DNA from: Cohnella endophytica
GTDB lineage: Bacteria > Bacillota > Bacilli > Paenibacillales > Paenibacillaceae
DNA length: 64,000 bases
Direction: 5' to 3'
Assembly (NCBI RefSeq): GCF_003628305.1
Contig: NZ_RBZM01000005.1
Span: forward strand, 496,001-560,000
Part shown: piece by piece, positions 18,317-29,982 of the stretch
Layout of the letters: each line of letters opens with the position of its first letter
Position numbering within the stretch: the first letter of the stretch is position 1
Position numbers and translations under genes: made by a program
Notes under the pieces: generated by a model
Database searches by the model: none
What the model was told of the DNA's origin: nothing
Seen by the model: the letters and a program-made list of their open reading frames with translations, nothing else

Positions 18317-18324
18317 CGTTTTAT
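18310..18324. promoter_or_regulatory. cre-like site overlapping the amylase promoter
   Basis: ATGGAAACGTTTTAT matches 14 of 15 positions of WTGNAANCGNWNNCW and covers the -35 hexamer of the minus-strand promoter. Binding of CcpA, or of the linked LacI-type regulator, would block transcription. Confidence 0.6.
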
Positions 18325-18403
18325 TGACGGGAAAAGGTGCTGCGGTCGTCGGGGGGCGGCGCTATTTGGAGGGGGCTCGCGTGAGAGAAGTAATAGGCAC
18401 TGC

Positions 18404-18695
18404 GAGCTGTAGTTTGGATTGGTCGGACTATAAGCTTCGGAAATGTTCATCCGTCGAGTTGCAGTTGGGATTAGTCGAACTATTGCCGCGGAATCTCTCG
18501 TTCGGCGAGCTGTAGTTTGGATTGGTCGAACTACATGCGCGGAATCTCTCATGCGGCGAGCTGTAGTTTGGATTGGTCGAACTACAGCTGCGAAAACTCT
18601 CATGCGGCGAGCTGTAGTTGGGATTGGTCGAGCTACAGACGCGGAATCGTACATCCGACGAGTTGTATTTTGATCAGACTAACGTACAACTAGCT
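18404..18695. repeat. 51-bp tandem repeat array with hairpin-forming units
   Basis: Units start at 18404 (52 bp), 18456, 18507, 18558, 18609 and a degenerate sixth at 18660. The core is GAGCTGTAGTTTGGATTGG followed by TCGAACTAC. In unit 4, AGCTGTAGTT pairs perfectly with AACTACAGCT around a conserved TGGATTGGTCG loop. In unit 6, AGTTGTA pairs with TACAACT, a compensated change. Function unknown. Confidence 0.9.
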
Positions 18696-18717
18696 TGGAG
18701 TAACTCAATAAATAAAA

Positions 18718-18743
18718 TGAACCGAACGTACTGTTTCCGCATC
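18718..18743 (+). promoter_or_regulatory. Possible ECF-type promoter of the sigma factor operon
   Basis: TGAACC (18718-18723), a 16-base spacer and CATC (18740-18743), about 40 bp before the start. The GAAC-N16-CNTC-like form suits an autoregulated ECF sigma factor. Weakly supported. Confidence 0.3.
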
Positions 18744-18784
18744 TAACCTATATAACCACGAAATGACAGAACGGAGGCGTTCAA

Positions 18785-19333
18785 GTGCCCGAAACGGAAT
18801 TAGCTTGGAATACGGACGTACAGCTTGCGTGCTCCGGCGACCGGGACGCGTTTGCGAGGCTTGTCCGAGCTATGCAGAATGAGCTCTACGGGATGGCTCG
18901 TTCGTTGCTGAACAACGACAATGATTGCGCCGACGCGATTCAGGAAGCAATATTGAAAGCTTACAAAGGTATAACGAAATTAAGGGAGCAAGCCTATTTC
19001 CGCACATGGATGTTCAGAATCCTGATTCGCGAATGCCAGACGATCTATCGCATAAAGAAGAAGGTTTCTCCGATGGACAATCTTCCGGAGCAGGGGGTTG
19101 CGACCGCGTTGCCCGATTGGGATTTGCAAAGTGCCGTCGATCGCTTGGGAGAGCCTCTTAGAACACTGGTCAAATTGCATTATTTCGCCGACATGCCGCT
19201 CGGCAGAATCGCGGAAACGATGGAAGTATCGGAAGGAACGCTGAAATCCAGGTTGCACCGTGCAAGGCGGCAACTGGCGAAAAGGTTAAACGTGTCCGAG
19301 GAGAGAGGCGGGATCGACTATGAATTACGGTGA
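18785..19333 (+). CDS. ECF-type RNA polymerase sigma factor
   Basis: 182-aa sigma-70 family protein with only regions 2 and 4. Region 2 includes 'DCADAIQEAILKAYKGI' and 'AYFRTWMFRILIREC' (residues 45-85). Region 4 has the helix-turn-helix 'LGRIAETMEVSEGTLKSRLH' near residue 140. GTG 18785 follows a GGAGGCGTTCAA ribosome binding site. It overlaps the DUF4179 gene by 14 bases, the usual arrangement for a sigma factor and its regulator. Confidence 0.93.
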   Translation: MPETELAWNTDVQLACSGDRDAFARLVRAMQNELYGMARSLLNNDNDCADAIQEAILKAYKGITKLREQAYFRTWMFRILIRECQTIYRIKKKVSPMDNLPEQGVATALPDWDLQSAVDRLGEPLRTLVKLHYFADMPLGRIAETMEVSEGTLKSRLHRARRQLAKRLNVSEERGGIDYELR

Positions 19334-20693
19334 GATGGAAAGCATGCTCAGAAGAAAAGGTGACGAAGGGGCGAACAGCCCGTTGCCAGGCATCGTGAAC
19401 GACCGTATCGAGATGACGTTGAATCGGTTGCCGAAGAGAGAGGAGATGGAGCGAAGAAGCAAGCGAATTAGAATTTTCAATGTAGCCGCGGCTTCCTTGC
19501 TCGTTATGGTACTTGCAATCGCGGGGACGTCGTTGTTTTCTTCGGAAGGGATCGGCGCGTTCGGGAAGCCCTCGAATTCAGCGGATCCCGGAGTCCGGTC
19601 TTCCGCCTGGGGAACGTCTTTCGTGGAGGCGTTGCACTCCGACCGATCGAGTCCGGTCCGCGAAGTCAGTGTAACAGATCAAGGCATAACTTTAACGGTC
19701 AGTGACGTCGTATACGACGGAAATATGCTACGCTTCCGGTATACGTTGCGATCCGCAGAGGATTTCGACGCTTCAGGCGTCAAGACTTCGCTTTGGATAG
19801 ACGGTCTCACGATCGGAAGCACCGATGAAGCTTCGAACTCTTATTCTACGTATCGCTTCGAGAAAAGAAAAATCAAAGCCGGCGAATACGAAGGAGCGGT
19901 CGCGCATGCGCTTACGGATTATAGGCCAAGCACCTTCGACTTAACTTTTATGGTGAAACATATCGGAGAGAAGGACGGCGAGTGGAGGATCGATAGCCGT
20001 GTCGAGAAAACAAACGATATCGTTAACGTGGATACGGACATTCAAAAAAAGTCCGAAATAGGCTCGATCTCTCTGGACCGGATCAGCTTGTCGCCCGTAT
20101 CCACGCAGCTTCGCTATCGGTTCAACCTCGAAAAAAAGTATTTAGGCGAGCACGTCGGGTTCGGCGTCGAGCTGTCAGATGATCAAGGCAACATTTACGG
20201 AACCGATTCGGGCTACTATTCTTTGACCTCAAACACCGTGTCCGGCGATGTGTGGCCTTCTTACTTCGCCGTTATGGAAGGAGCGAAACAGCTCGTTCTT
20301 AAACCTTTTTTCAGAAATTATTTGACGTCCGACGTTGCGAACAAGCAATTCAGAACGACGTTAACGTCGCAGCCGACCGAAGACGACCCGCTCATCCTGC
20401 CTCAAGGGGAAGCCGGAAATCTTCTGATTACCTCCATCGAGTATATGAAAGATAAAACAGTCATCCACTTTGACCCTGAAGGAGCGAATCCGTTCGAACA
20501 AAGTACTTTCGGCATCGAGGACGAAAAAGGAAATATTATTCGTGCCGAATGGTCGGAAGAAAGCATTATTAATCATACGGTCTCGATAGGCCCGATTTCC
20601 CGGGACGAGAAACTCATGTTTCTCACGCGGCCGATCGCAAAGCTCGAATACCTCCCCGAACTCGAGATGAGCGTCGACCTGCCTCAGTCCTAA
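19320..20693 (+). CDS. DUF4179 membrane protein, probable sigma-factor regulator
   Basis: 457 aa. A cytoplasmic N-terminus of about 55 residues is followed by one transmembrane helix ('VAAASLLVMVLAIAGTSLF'), a DUF4179 domain after residue 100, and a long beta-rich extracellular region with two repeat-like parts. DUF4179 proteins are commonly encoded directly after ECF sigma factors and are thought to act as anti-sigma factors or sensors; that role is inferred here from topology and the 14-base overlap. No zinc-binding HxxxCxxC motif was seen in the N-terminus. Confidence 0.85.
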   Translation: MNYGEMESMLRRKGDEGANSPLPGIVNDRIEMTLNRLPKREEMERRSKRIRIFNVAAASLLVMVLAIAGTSLFSSEGIGAFGKPSNSADPGVRSSAWGTSFVEALHSDRSSPVREVSVTDQGITLTVSDVVYDGNMLRFRYTLRSAEDFDASGVKTSLWIDGLTIGSTDEASNSYSTYRFEKRKIKAGEYEGAVAHALTDYRPSTFDLTFMVKHIGEKDGEWRIDSRVEKTNDIVNVDTDIQKKSEIGSISLDRISLSPVSTQLRYRFNLEKKYLGEHVGFGVELSDDQGNIYGTDSGYYSLTSNTVSGDVWPSYFAVMEGAKQLVLKPFFRNYLTSDVANKQFRTTLTSQPTEDDPLILPQGEAGNLLITSIEYMKDKTVIHFDPEGANPFEQSTFGIEDEKGNIIRAEWSEESIINHTVSIGPISRDEKLMFLTRPIAKLEYLPELEMSVDLPQS

Positions 20694-20751
20694 CTATGTT
20701 ATAATGAAGCCATAAGCCTTAGCGTTAGGAGTAAGGGAGAGAAACGTACAG

Positions 20752-21318
20752 ATGGACAATCCGATCGCGTTAAGAGAATGGGCGGTCGCCGTCAAGGCGC
20801 TGGAGGAAGGCCGTCAGGTCATCGTCCTGCGTAAAGGCGGTATATCCGAGGAAACGAAAGAATTCAGGCTGGAAAGCCCGGACTTCTACTTGTTTCCTTC
20901 GTTCGAACACCAGCGGCCGCATCTGGTGAAGCAGGAAGCGAGCGAATGGGTTAACCTCGAGCAAGCCGAAGTTGTGAGCGCCTCCGGGCAAGTGCCTATT
21001 ACGTCTTACGCCGAAGTCGTGGATGATATAGAAGTTTCCGATTCGGAGACTTTGCGAAGACTTGAAGATTTGCATATTTGGACGGAGGATTACGCGGAGG
21101 AGAGGCTGAAGTGGAAAAAAACGAAGCCGCTTCACGTGTTGATCTTGCGAGTCTACAAGCTGGAGACGCCTCAAACGATTCCGATGCGCGAGAGCTACGG
21201 CGGATGCAAATCTTGGCTGATGATCGAAGACGTTCGTTCGGCGCCGAAGAAACCGGTATTAGACGATCTCGAGTTCGAGCAACGCGCCAACGAAGTGCGT
21301 AAGCGAATACAAGGCTAG
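20752..21318 (+). CDS. DUF1802 family protein
   Basis: 188-aa soluble protein starting 'ALREWAVAVKALEEGRQVIVLRKGG', the typical opening of DUF1802 proteins, with 'FYLFPSFEHQRP' near residue 45. Function unknown. It lies between the sigma factor operon and suf, with about 170 bp before sufC, so it is probably a single-gene unit. Confidence 0.85.
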   Translation: MDNPIALREWAVAVKALEEGRQVIVLRKGGISEETKEFRLESPDFYLFPSFEHQRPHLVKQEASEWVNLEQAEVVSASGQVPITSYAEVVDDIEVSDSETLRRLEDLHIWTEDYAEERLKWKKTKPLHVLILRVYKLETPQTIPMRESYGGCKSWLMIEDVRSAPKKPVLDDLEFEQRANEVRKRIQG

Positions 21319-21399
21319 CAATTGCCCATTCCGGACCTCTCCTCCCTAGCGGATAAAGGCCCGGTTTGCTTTTTTCACGAAGGTTACATAAAATTGTTA

Positions 21400-21428
21400 T
21401 TGAGAATCAGTGAGAATCAAATTAAAAT
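21400..21428 (+). promoter_or_regulatory. Candidate promoter of the suf operon with a direct repeat
   Basis: TTGAGA (21400-21405), a 17-base spacer and TAAAAT (21423-21428). Between them TGAGAATCAG and TGAGAATCAA stand in direct succession (21401-21420), a possible regulator site. Confidence 0.5.
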
Positions 21429-21488
21429 GATTATAAATAAGGATCGATATTTATTGAACGATCCTCATAGAAACCTGGAGGTAAGGGA

Positions 21489-22268
21489 ATGTCTACACAA
21501 TTCGAAATTCAAGGCCTGAAGTCGTCCATAGAGGGCAAAGAGATTCTTAAAGGCATCGATCTGCAAATCAAGGGCGGAGAAGTTCATGCGATCATGGGCC
21601 CCAACGGTACCGGCAAAAGCACGCTGGCATCCGCGCTCATGGGCCATCCGAAATATGAAGTAACCGATGGATCCGTTACGCTTAACGGCGAAGACGTATT
21701 GGAAATGGGAGTAGACGAGCGCGCTCGCGCGGGTTTGTTCCTAGCGATGCAATATCCTAGCGAAATTACGGGTGTCACGAACGCGGACTTCTTGCGCAGC
21801 GCGATCAACGCGCGTCGCGGCGAAGGCAACGAGATTTCCCTCATTAAATTCGTGCGCCAAATGGAAGGCAAGATGAAAGAGCTAGAGATGAATCCCGAGT
21901 TCATGCACCGTTACCTGAACGAAGGCTTCTCCGGCGGCGAGAAAAAACGCAACGAGATTCTTCAAATGATGCTGCTCGAGCCGAAGCTCGTCATTCTCGA
22001 CGAGATCGATTCCGGTCTCGACATCGATGCTCTTCGCATCGTTGCCGAAGGCGTGAACGCGATGCGTTCCGAAGACCGCGGATTCCTGATCATCACTCAC
22101 TACCAGCGTTTGCTGAACTATATCACTCCCGATTTCGTGCACGTCATGATGCAAGGCCGCATCGTGAAATCCGGCGGACCCGAGCTTGCTCACCGTCTGG
22201 AAGCAGAAGGCTACGATTGGGTTAAAGAAGAACTGGGCATCGTCGACGAGACCGTCGGCCAAGCTTAA
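21489..22268 (+). CDS. sufC: Fe-S cluster assembly ATPase SufC
   Basis: 259-aa ABC-type ATPase of the SufBCD scaffold that builds iron-sulfur clusters in the cytoplasm. Walker A 'GPNGTGKST' is at about residue 38, the signature 'SGGEKKRNE' near 148, and Walker B '[12 protein letters not shown]' near 168. A GGAGGTAAGGG ribosome binding site precedes the ATG. It is the first gene of the sufCDSUB operon, in the order known from Bacillus. Confidence 0.97.
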   Translation: MSTQFEIQGLKSSIEGKEILKGIDLQIKGGEVHAIMGPNGTGKSTLASALMGHPKYEVTDGSVTLNGEDVLEMGVDERARAGLFLAMQYPSEITGVTNADFLRSAINARRGEGNEISLIKFVRQMEGKMKELEMNPEFMHRYLNEGFSGGEKKRNEILQMMLLEPKLVILDEIDSGLDIDALRIVAEGVNAMRSEDRGFLIITHYQRLLNYITPDFVHVMMQGRIVKSGGPELAHRLEAEGYDWVKEELGIVDETVGQA

Positions 22269-22286
22269 GAAGGGGGTACAGCATTG

Positions 22287-25259
<2,973 letters not shown>

Positions 25260-25277
25260 ACGAGGAGGTTGATGAAC

Positions 25278-26675
25278 TTGGCGAAGCAAATGCCCGAAAT
25301 GGAAGAATATAAATACGGGTTCCGAGACGAGCACAAAGCCATTTTCCAATCCGGTAAAGGTCTGACCGAAGAAATCGTCCGCACGATTTCCGAGATGAAG
25401 GGCGAACCGGAATGGATGCTGAAATTCCGCCTGAAATCGCTGGAGCAATTCCGCAAGATGGAAATGCCGAAGTGGGGCGGCAACATGGACGATCTGGATT
25501 TCGAAGACATCCAATACTACGTTAAACCTTCCGAGAAACAAGGGAAAACGTGGGAAGAAGTGCCGGAAGAAATCAAAGCTACGTTCGATAAACTAGGTAT
25601 CCCCGAGGCGGAACAGAAGTTCCTCGCGGGCGTATCCGCGCAGTACGAATCCGAAGTCGTATACCACAGCATGCAAGAGGATCTGGAGAAGCAAGGCGTT
25701 ATCTTCATGGATACCGATTCCGCGATCCGCGAGCATCCGGAAATTTTCAAAGAATATTTCGGTACGGTCATTCCGCCGGCGGACAACAAGTTCGCGGCGC
25801 TGAATAGCGCGGTATGGTCCGGGGGAAGCTTCATCTACGTTCCGAAGGGCGTTCAATGCACGGTGCCTCTTCAAGCGTACTTCCGCATCAACTCCGAGAA
25901 TATGGGACAATTCGAGCGTACGCTGATCATTGCCGACGAAGGCAGCTCCGTTCACTACGTCGAAGGCTGCACGGCTCCGGTCTACAGCACGAACTCCCTG
26001 CATAGCGCGGTCGTCGAGATTATCGTGAAGAAGGACGCTCGCGTCCGTTACACGACGATCCAGAACTGGGCTCCGAATATCTATAACCTCGTCACCAAAC
26101 GCGCCGTCGCCGAAGAGAATGCGACGATGGAGTGGGTCGACGGCAACATCGGCTCCAAGCTGACGATGAAATATCCTGCGGTCGTTCTGAAAGGTCGCGG
26201 AGCGAAAGGCATGGTTTTGTCCATCGCGGTAGCGGGCAAAGGCCAGCACCAAGATGCCGGAGCGAAAATGATCCATTTGGCGCCGGATACGAGCTCCACG
26301 ATCGTATCCAAGTCGATCTCCAAGCACGGCGGCAAAGTCACGTACCGCGGTCTTGCTTCCTTCGGTCGCAACGCCGAAGGCGCGAAAGCGAACATCAAGT
26401 GCGATACCCTTATCCTCGACGACCAATCGACGAGTGATACGATTCCTTACAATGAAATCATGAACGACAACATTACGCTCGAGCATGAAGCTACCGTATC
26501 CAAGGTATCGGAAGATCAATTGTTCTATCTGATGAGCCGCGGATTGACGGATGCCGAAGCGACGCAAATGATCGTCATGGGCTTCATCGAACCGTTCACG
26601 AAAGAACTTCCGATGGAGTACGCGGTAGAAATGAACCGTCTCATCAAGTTCGAGATGGAAGGCAGTATCGGCTAA
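25278..26675 (+). CDS. sufB: Fe-S cluster assembly protein SufB
   Basis: 465-aa scaffold subunit where nascent clusters form. It contains '[20 protein letters not shown]' and the C-terminal '[20 protein letters not shown]'. TTG 25278 is favoured because GAGGAGG lies nine bases upstream and it begins with the usual MAKQMPE; TTG 25269 and ATG 25272 are too close to that ribosome binding site. It is the last suf gene and is followed by a strong terminator. Confidence 0.96.
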   Translation: MAKQMPEMEEYKYGFRDEHKAIFQSGKGLTEEIVRTISEMKGEPEWMLKFRLKSLEQFRKMEMPKWGGNMDDLDFEDIQYYVKPSEKQGKTWEEVPEEIKATFDKLGIPEAEQKFLAGVSAQYESEVVYHSMQEDLEKQGVIFMDTDSAIREHPEIFKEYFGTVIPPADNKFAALNSAVWSGGSFIYVPKGVQCTVPLQAYFRINSENMGQFERTLIIADEGSSVHYVEGCTAPVYSTNSLHSAVVEIIVKKDARVRYTTIQNWAPNIYNLVTKRAVAEENATMEWVDGNIGSKLTMKYPAVVLKGRGAKGMVLSIAVAGKGQHQDAGAKMIHLAPDTSSTIVSKSISKHGGKVTYRGLASFGRNAEGAKANIKCDTLILDDQSTSDTIPYNEIMNDNITLEHEATVSKVSEDQLFYLMSRGLTDAEATQMIVMGFIEPFTKELPMEYAVEMNRLIKFEMEGSIG

Positions 26676-26696
26676 GCTTACTAAGCGCAATAAGGA

Positions 26697-26737
26697 AACC
26701 CGGCTCGCCCTGAACAGGGCGAGCCGGGTTTTTTTCG
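26697..26737 (+). terminator. Strong terminator of the suf operon
   Basis: AACCCGGCTCGCCCTG and CAGGGCGAGCCGGGTT form a perfect 16-bp stem with a two-base spacer, followed by seven T. Confidence 0.95.
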
Positions 26738-26827
26738 TTTATTTCTTCAAATGACTATGAAACGCATGTTTTCCGCTTCGAATCCGCAACCTACAGGATG
26801 ACAATCAAGTCTGTTGGAGGTTATGAC

Positions 26828-27574
26828 GTGACGCGGAAATGGAAGCCCGTACTCCTGGCTATAATGGCAGCCAGTCTCGTGTGGACGTGCGGATTCTCCA
26901 ACGAGAACCAGCCGGTCCACAAATCGAGAAAGTATTACGAAGCGCATCAGGATATCGTCTGGGAAGTGCCTATGGAGGAGAAACTCATCGCGCTTACTTT
27001 CGACGACGGGCCGAATCCGAAGACGACGCCGGAAATATTGGACTTGTTAGCGGAGAACGGCGCGAAGTCAACCTTTTTCGTCGTCGGGAAACGAATGGAG
27101 CGGTTCCCCGAAGTCGTTAGACGGGAAGCATTGGAAGGACATGAGGTTGCCAACCATACGTATAGCCATCTGTATTTTACGAAAGGAGTCAGCAGGAAAA
27201 GAATCGTCGAGGAGCTCGAGCAAGCCCAAAACCAAATCATCGATTTAACCGGACAGAACTGTCAATGGTTTAGACCTCCCGGCGGCTTCTACACCGATAC
27301 GGTCGTGGATACGGTGAGGAAAAACGGGTATACGGTTATTCTATGGTCCTGGCATCAGGATACGCAAGACTGGCTAGCTCCCGGCGTGTCCCGGATCGTG
27401 AACAAGGTTCTGAACAATGCGCGCAACGGCGACATCGTTCTGCTGCACGATCACGTGGACGGATCCACGCAAACCGTTCAAGCGCTGCGAACGATATTAC
27501 CGGAACTAAAGAAGCGAGGCTTTAAGATGGTTACCGTTTCCGAGTTGCTTCGGCATAGAAAACCCAAAACATAA
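26828..27574 (+). CDS. Polysaccharide deacetylase (NodB homology)
   Basis: 248-aa secreted or membrane-anchored enzyme of carbohydrate esterase family 4, likely deacetylating peptidoglycan or another cell-wall glycan. An N-terminal hydrophobic segment (residues 5-20) precedes the NodB domain: 'TFDDGP' (catalytic and metal Asp), 'HTYSH' (metal His pair), 'RPPGG', 'DWLAPG' and 'ILLHD'-type 'IVLLHDH'. GTG 26828 is chosen because TTGGAGG lies seven bases upstream. The signal ends 'WTCGFS', not a standard lipobox. Confidence 0.9.
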   Translation: MTRKWKPVLLAIMAASLVWTCGFSNENQPVHKSRKYYEAHQDIVWEVPMEEKLIALTFDDGPNPKTTPEILDLLAENGAKSTFFVVGKRMERFPEVVRREALEGHEVANHTYSHLYFTKGVSRKRIVEELEQAQNQIIDLTGQNCQWFRPPGGFYTDTVVDTVRKNGYTVILWSWHQDTQDWLAPGVSRIVNKVLNNARNGDIVLLHDHVDGSTQTVQALRTILPELKKRGFKMVTVSELLRHRKPKT

Positions 27575-27596
27575 TCCGGGCAGGATAACAAAAAGA

Positions 27597-27617
27597 AAAA
27601 GCGCCTTAGGCGCTTTT
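27597..27617. terminator. Bidirectional terminator hairpin
   Basis: AAAAGCGCC-TTA-GGCGCTTTT between the convergent deacetylase and HD-GYP genes, with A/T runs on both sides. Confidence 0.8.
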
Positions 27618-27644
27618 CTTGTTGGTCGGTCTTATGTCGATCCT

Positions 27645-28700
27645 TTACATGAATACCTGTTTGATTTCCAAGTCGCGTTTGACGGAAAGATCGATGAATT
27701 GTTCGTCAACCTGCACGAGAGGACGGAAGAAGTCGGTTGGGTTCGACATTACGATCGTTCCCGACTCTCCGGAAGAAAGCTCGACCCTCTTGCCGATGAA
27801 ATTCGGAATCATATGGCGGATGAAAGTGTGCGTAATTTCGGGATCGAGTTCAGTGAAACTGAGATCGAACAATTCGCGCAAAACCTGCAGCAAGTCTTTC
27901 TTGTCGCTGTATACCCTCGAAGAAATCATAGCGCTGTATACGTCGGCTACGGCTACGATTTTGGCTAACGGATGGATTTTATCTCCCGTCAGGCCGAGCG
28001 GATATCCCTTTCCGTCGATTCTCTCATGATGTTGCAACGCGGCAAGGGCGATCCCGGGGTCATCGAAAGAATTTTTGAGAATCTCGTATCCGTATTGCGG
28101 ATGGCTTTTGATCTCATCGTATTCGTCGTCGGTTAACTTATAGGGTTTGTTCAAGATGGCGTCGGCGATTTTACATTTGCCTACGTCGTGAAGGAAACCC
28201 GCCTTGCCCGCCCTTACCGTTTCTTCTTCGTTCCAACCCAGCCAGCGGGCGATGTAATAGCTCAACATACCTACTTGCACCGAATGCTGGTACGTGTAAT
28301 CATCTTGGCTATTCAGCATCAGCAGCAACGAAACAACGTCACGTTCCGCGCGGAAATTATCGACTAGCGGCTGGAAGCTTTCCTTAACGTCGTCTTCGTA
28401 TATTTTTCCCTCTTCCAAAGCGCGCGTGAATAATTGCTCGGCGCCGGCGACCGCGTCGTGATACAGCGGGCGGAGCAAAGGATTATAATTCGAGTTCGGT
28501 TTATCTTCTTTCTCCGTCTCAGCCGGAGCCGTTCCCGGGCGCCGTTGAATCTCGATAAAATCAATCTGGTGCTGATACATTCTCGATATCTCTCTGTCGT
28601 TAAGAATCGTCCCTTTGGAAAGGACGTTCAGTCCGAAAGAGTTGAAGATATCCTCGGATAATTGGTCTCCCGATCGCACGTCTGTTATGTGGACTCTCAT
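27645..28700 (-). CDS. HD-GYP domain phosphodiesterase
   Basis: 351-aa predicted c-di-GMP phosphodiesterase. A variable N-terminal region (1-130) precedes the HD-GYP domain with 'HDVGK' at about 171 and 'HHERIDGKGYP' at 224-234, the full metal and GYP signature. 'VADVYSAMISSRVY' follows. No membrane segment was seen. It is a single gene with its own promoter candidate about 60 bp upstream. Confidence 0.92.
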   Translation of the reverse strand: MRVHITDVRSGDQLSEDIFNSFGLNVLSKGTILNDREISRMYQHQIDFIEIQRRPGTAPAETEKEDKPNSNYNPLLRPLYHDAVAGAEQLFTRALEEGKIYEDDVKESFQPLVDNFRAERDVVSLLLMLNSQDDYTYQHSVQVGMLSYYIARWLGWNEEETVRAGKAGFLHDVGKCKIADAILNKPYKLTDDEYDEIKSHPQYGYEILKNSFDDPGIALAALQHHERIDGKGYPLGLTGDKIHPLAKIVAVADVYSAMISSRVYSDKKDLLQVLRELFDLSFTELDPEITHTFIRHMIPNFIGKRVELSSGESGTIVMSNPTDFFRPLVQVDEQFIDLSVKRDLEIKQVFM

Positions 28701-28761
28701 CTGACACCTCGACAGGATATTCGATAATACGACGAAATTAGATTAAATTTTCTTAATTTCT

Positions 28762-28790
28762 ATGCTACCAACTATTGCTAATTCGTGCAA
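28762..28790 (-). promoter_or_regulatory. Candidate SigA promoter of the HD-GYP gene
   Basis: On the minus strand TTGCAC, a 17-base spacer and TAGCAT (plus coordinates 28785-28790 and 28762-28767), in an AT-rich region. Confidence 0.45.
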
Positions 28791-28918
28791 CAACAAAAAT
28801 AGTTAGATAAAAACAATAAAAAATGACGGCAATCGGGAGCGGGACTAACTATTCCGGCATGTTGGAAGCGGTATCATAAAAGTCGGCTGGATTTTCGCGG
28901 GACAAGATTGAGCCGATT

Positions 28919-29956
28919 TCACTCGCCCATTAGATCCGCATAGACGCGGCGGGCGATCATCGGCTCGTCGGTGCCCATGACAAGGGCGCGTCCGTCCGCG
29001 AATAGCAAGAACGAAATGCCGTCCGGCAGATGCAGACGCAAAGAATAGGGATTCAATTCGCTGCGGCCTGCTTTGACCAGACGATTTTGTAACGTCCCGA
29101 GATCCAGCGTAAGTTGGCGGGACGGAGTCACTTGTACGGTATTCCGTCCGCAGAGGGAAGCCGTCATCGCTTCGAGCGGGGCGTCTCCGTCAAGCGCATC
29201 GAAACGCCTTAGGCCGCATACCGGGCAGTTCGGCTTACGCGCGCCGTCCACGGACAAGGAATGCCATTGGTGCTGCCAGAGGTCGATCTGCATCAACGAG
29301 CCGTGCAAAGCTTCAGGTTGGCCGATTAACAGCTTGATGGCTTCCATGGCTTGTACCGAGGCGATCGTATCGATAATCGGCGAGAGTACGCCGGCCGTCT
29401 CGCAAGTATCCAGCGTTCCCCCGGGAGGCGGTTCCGGGAACAGGCAGCATAAACACGGCGTAGATCCCGGAATGACCGTTAGCGTCATTCCGGAAGCGCC
29501 TACCGCCCCCCCGTAGATCCACGGCACGCCGAGTTTTACGCTATATTCGTTAATCAGGTATCGAACGCCGAAGTTGTCGGAGCCGTCGATGACGAGATCT
29601 GCTCCCGCAAGGAGCATTTCCGCATTAAACGAAGACAGATCCGCCACGTGAGGATATATCTCGATGTCGCCGTTAATCGCCTTCAGCCGATTCGCTGCCG
29701 CGATCGCTTTGGGCATGCCGGCATCGGCGTCGCTCTCATCGTACAACATCTGACGTTGCAGGTTGCTACGGTCGACGATGTCCCTATCGATCAGCGTCAG
29801 CTTGCCTATACCTGCACGAGTCAGATGGTTCGCGGTAACGCAACCGAGGGCTCCGACGCCGACGATCGCGACGGAAGCCGCCAGAAGCCTGGCTTGTCCA
29901 TGTTCCCCGATTGCCGGATAACGAACTTGCCTCGCATAACGAGCGTCTGCGCCCAT
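28919..29956 (-). CDS. MoeB/ThiF-type adenylyltransferase
   Basis: 345-aa E1-like enzyme that adenylates the C-terminal glycine of a sulfur-carrier protein such as MoaD or ThiS. It shows the nucleotide loop 'GVGALGC' near residue 30, 'DRDIVDRSNLQRQ', 'DGSDNFGVRYL', zinc cysteines 'CLCC' and 'CPVC', and the conserved cysteine in 'DTCETAGVLSP'. A C-terminal part of about 100 residues is degenerate, without a clear rhodanese cysteine. The start at 29956 follows AAAGGATG; the frame opens further upstream. It lies 26 bp after the moaD-moaE fusion, suggesting MoeB function. Confidence 0.88.
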   Translation of the reverse strand: MGADARYARQVRYPAIGEHGQARLLAASVAIVGVGALGCVTANHLTRAGIGKLTLIDRDIVDRSNLQRQMLYDESDADAGMPKAIAAANRLKAINGDIEIYPHVADLSSFNAEMLLAGADLVIDGSDNFGVRYLINEYSVKLGVPWIYGGAVGASGMTLTVIPGSTPCLCCLFPEPPPGGTLDTCETAGVLSPIIDTIASVQAMEAIKLLIGQPEALHGSLMQIDLWQHQWHSLSVDGARKPNCPVCGLRRFDALDGDAPLEAMTASLCGRNTVQVTPSRQLTLDLGTLQNRLVKAGRSELNPYSLRLHLPDGISFLLFADGRALVMGTDEPMIARRVYADLMGE

Positions 29957-29982
29957 CGTAGTCATCCTTTCCCGTTTCGCGA

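Larger units (their letters stand above)
18325..18784. other. Gene-free stretch with the 51-bp repeat array
   Basis: No protein gene is supported here. The stretch holds the repeat array at 18404-18695 and a candidate ECF-type promoter. Open frames cross the array on both strands only because the 51-base period is a multiple of three. Confidence 0.7.

Noticed and set aside
18247..18673. Open frames across the 51-bp repeat on both strands, encoding arginine-rich 17-residue repeats
   Set aside because: The frames stay open only because the period is a multiple of three. They lack ribosome binding sites and show no recognisable protein features.
18404..18695. CRISPR array
   Set aside because: The units are similar along their whole length and there are no unique spacers of regular size between identical repeats. 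No cas genes are nearby.
25593..26690. 365-aa frame antisense to sufB
   Set aside because: It lies entirely over the well-supported sufB gene and reflects the codon bias of that gene; no family resemblance.
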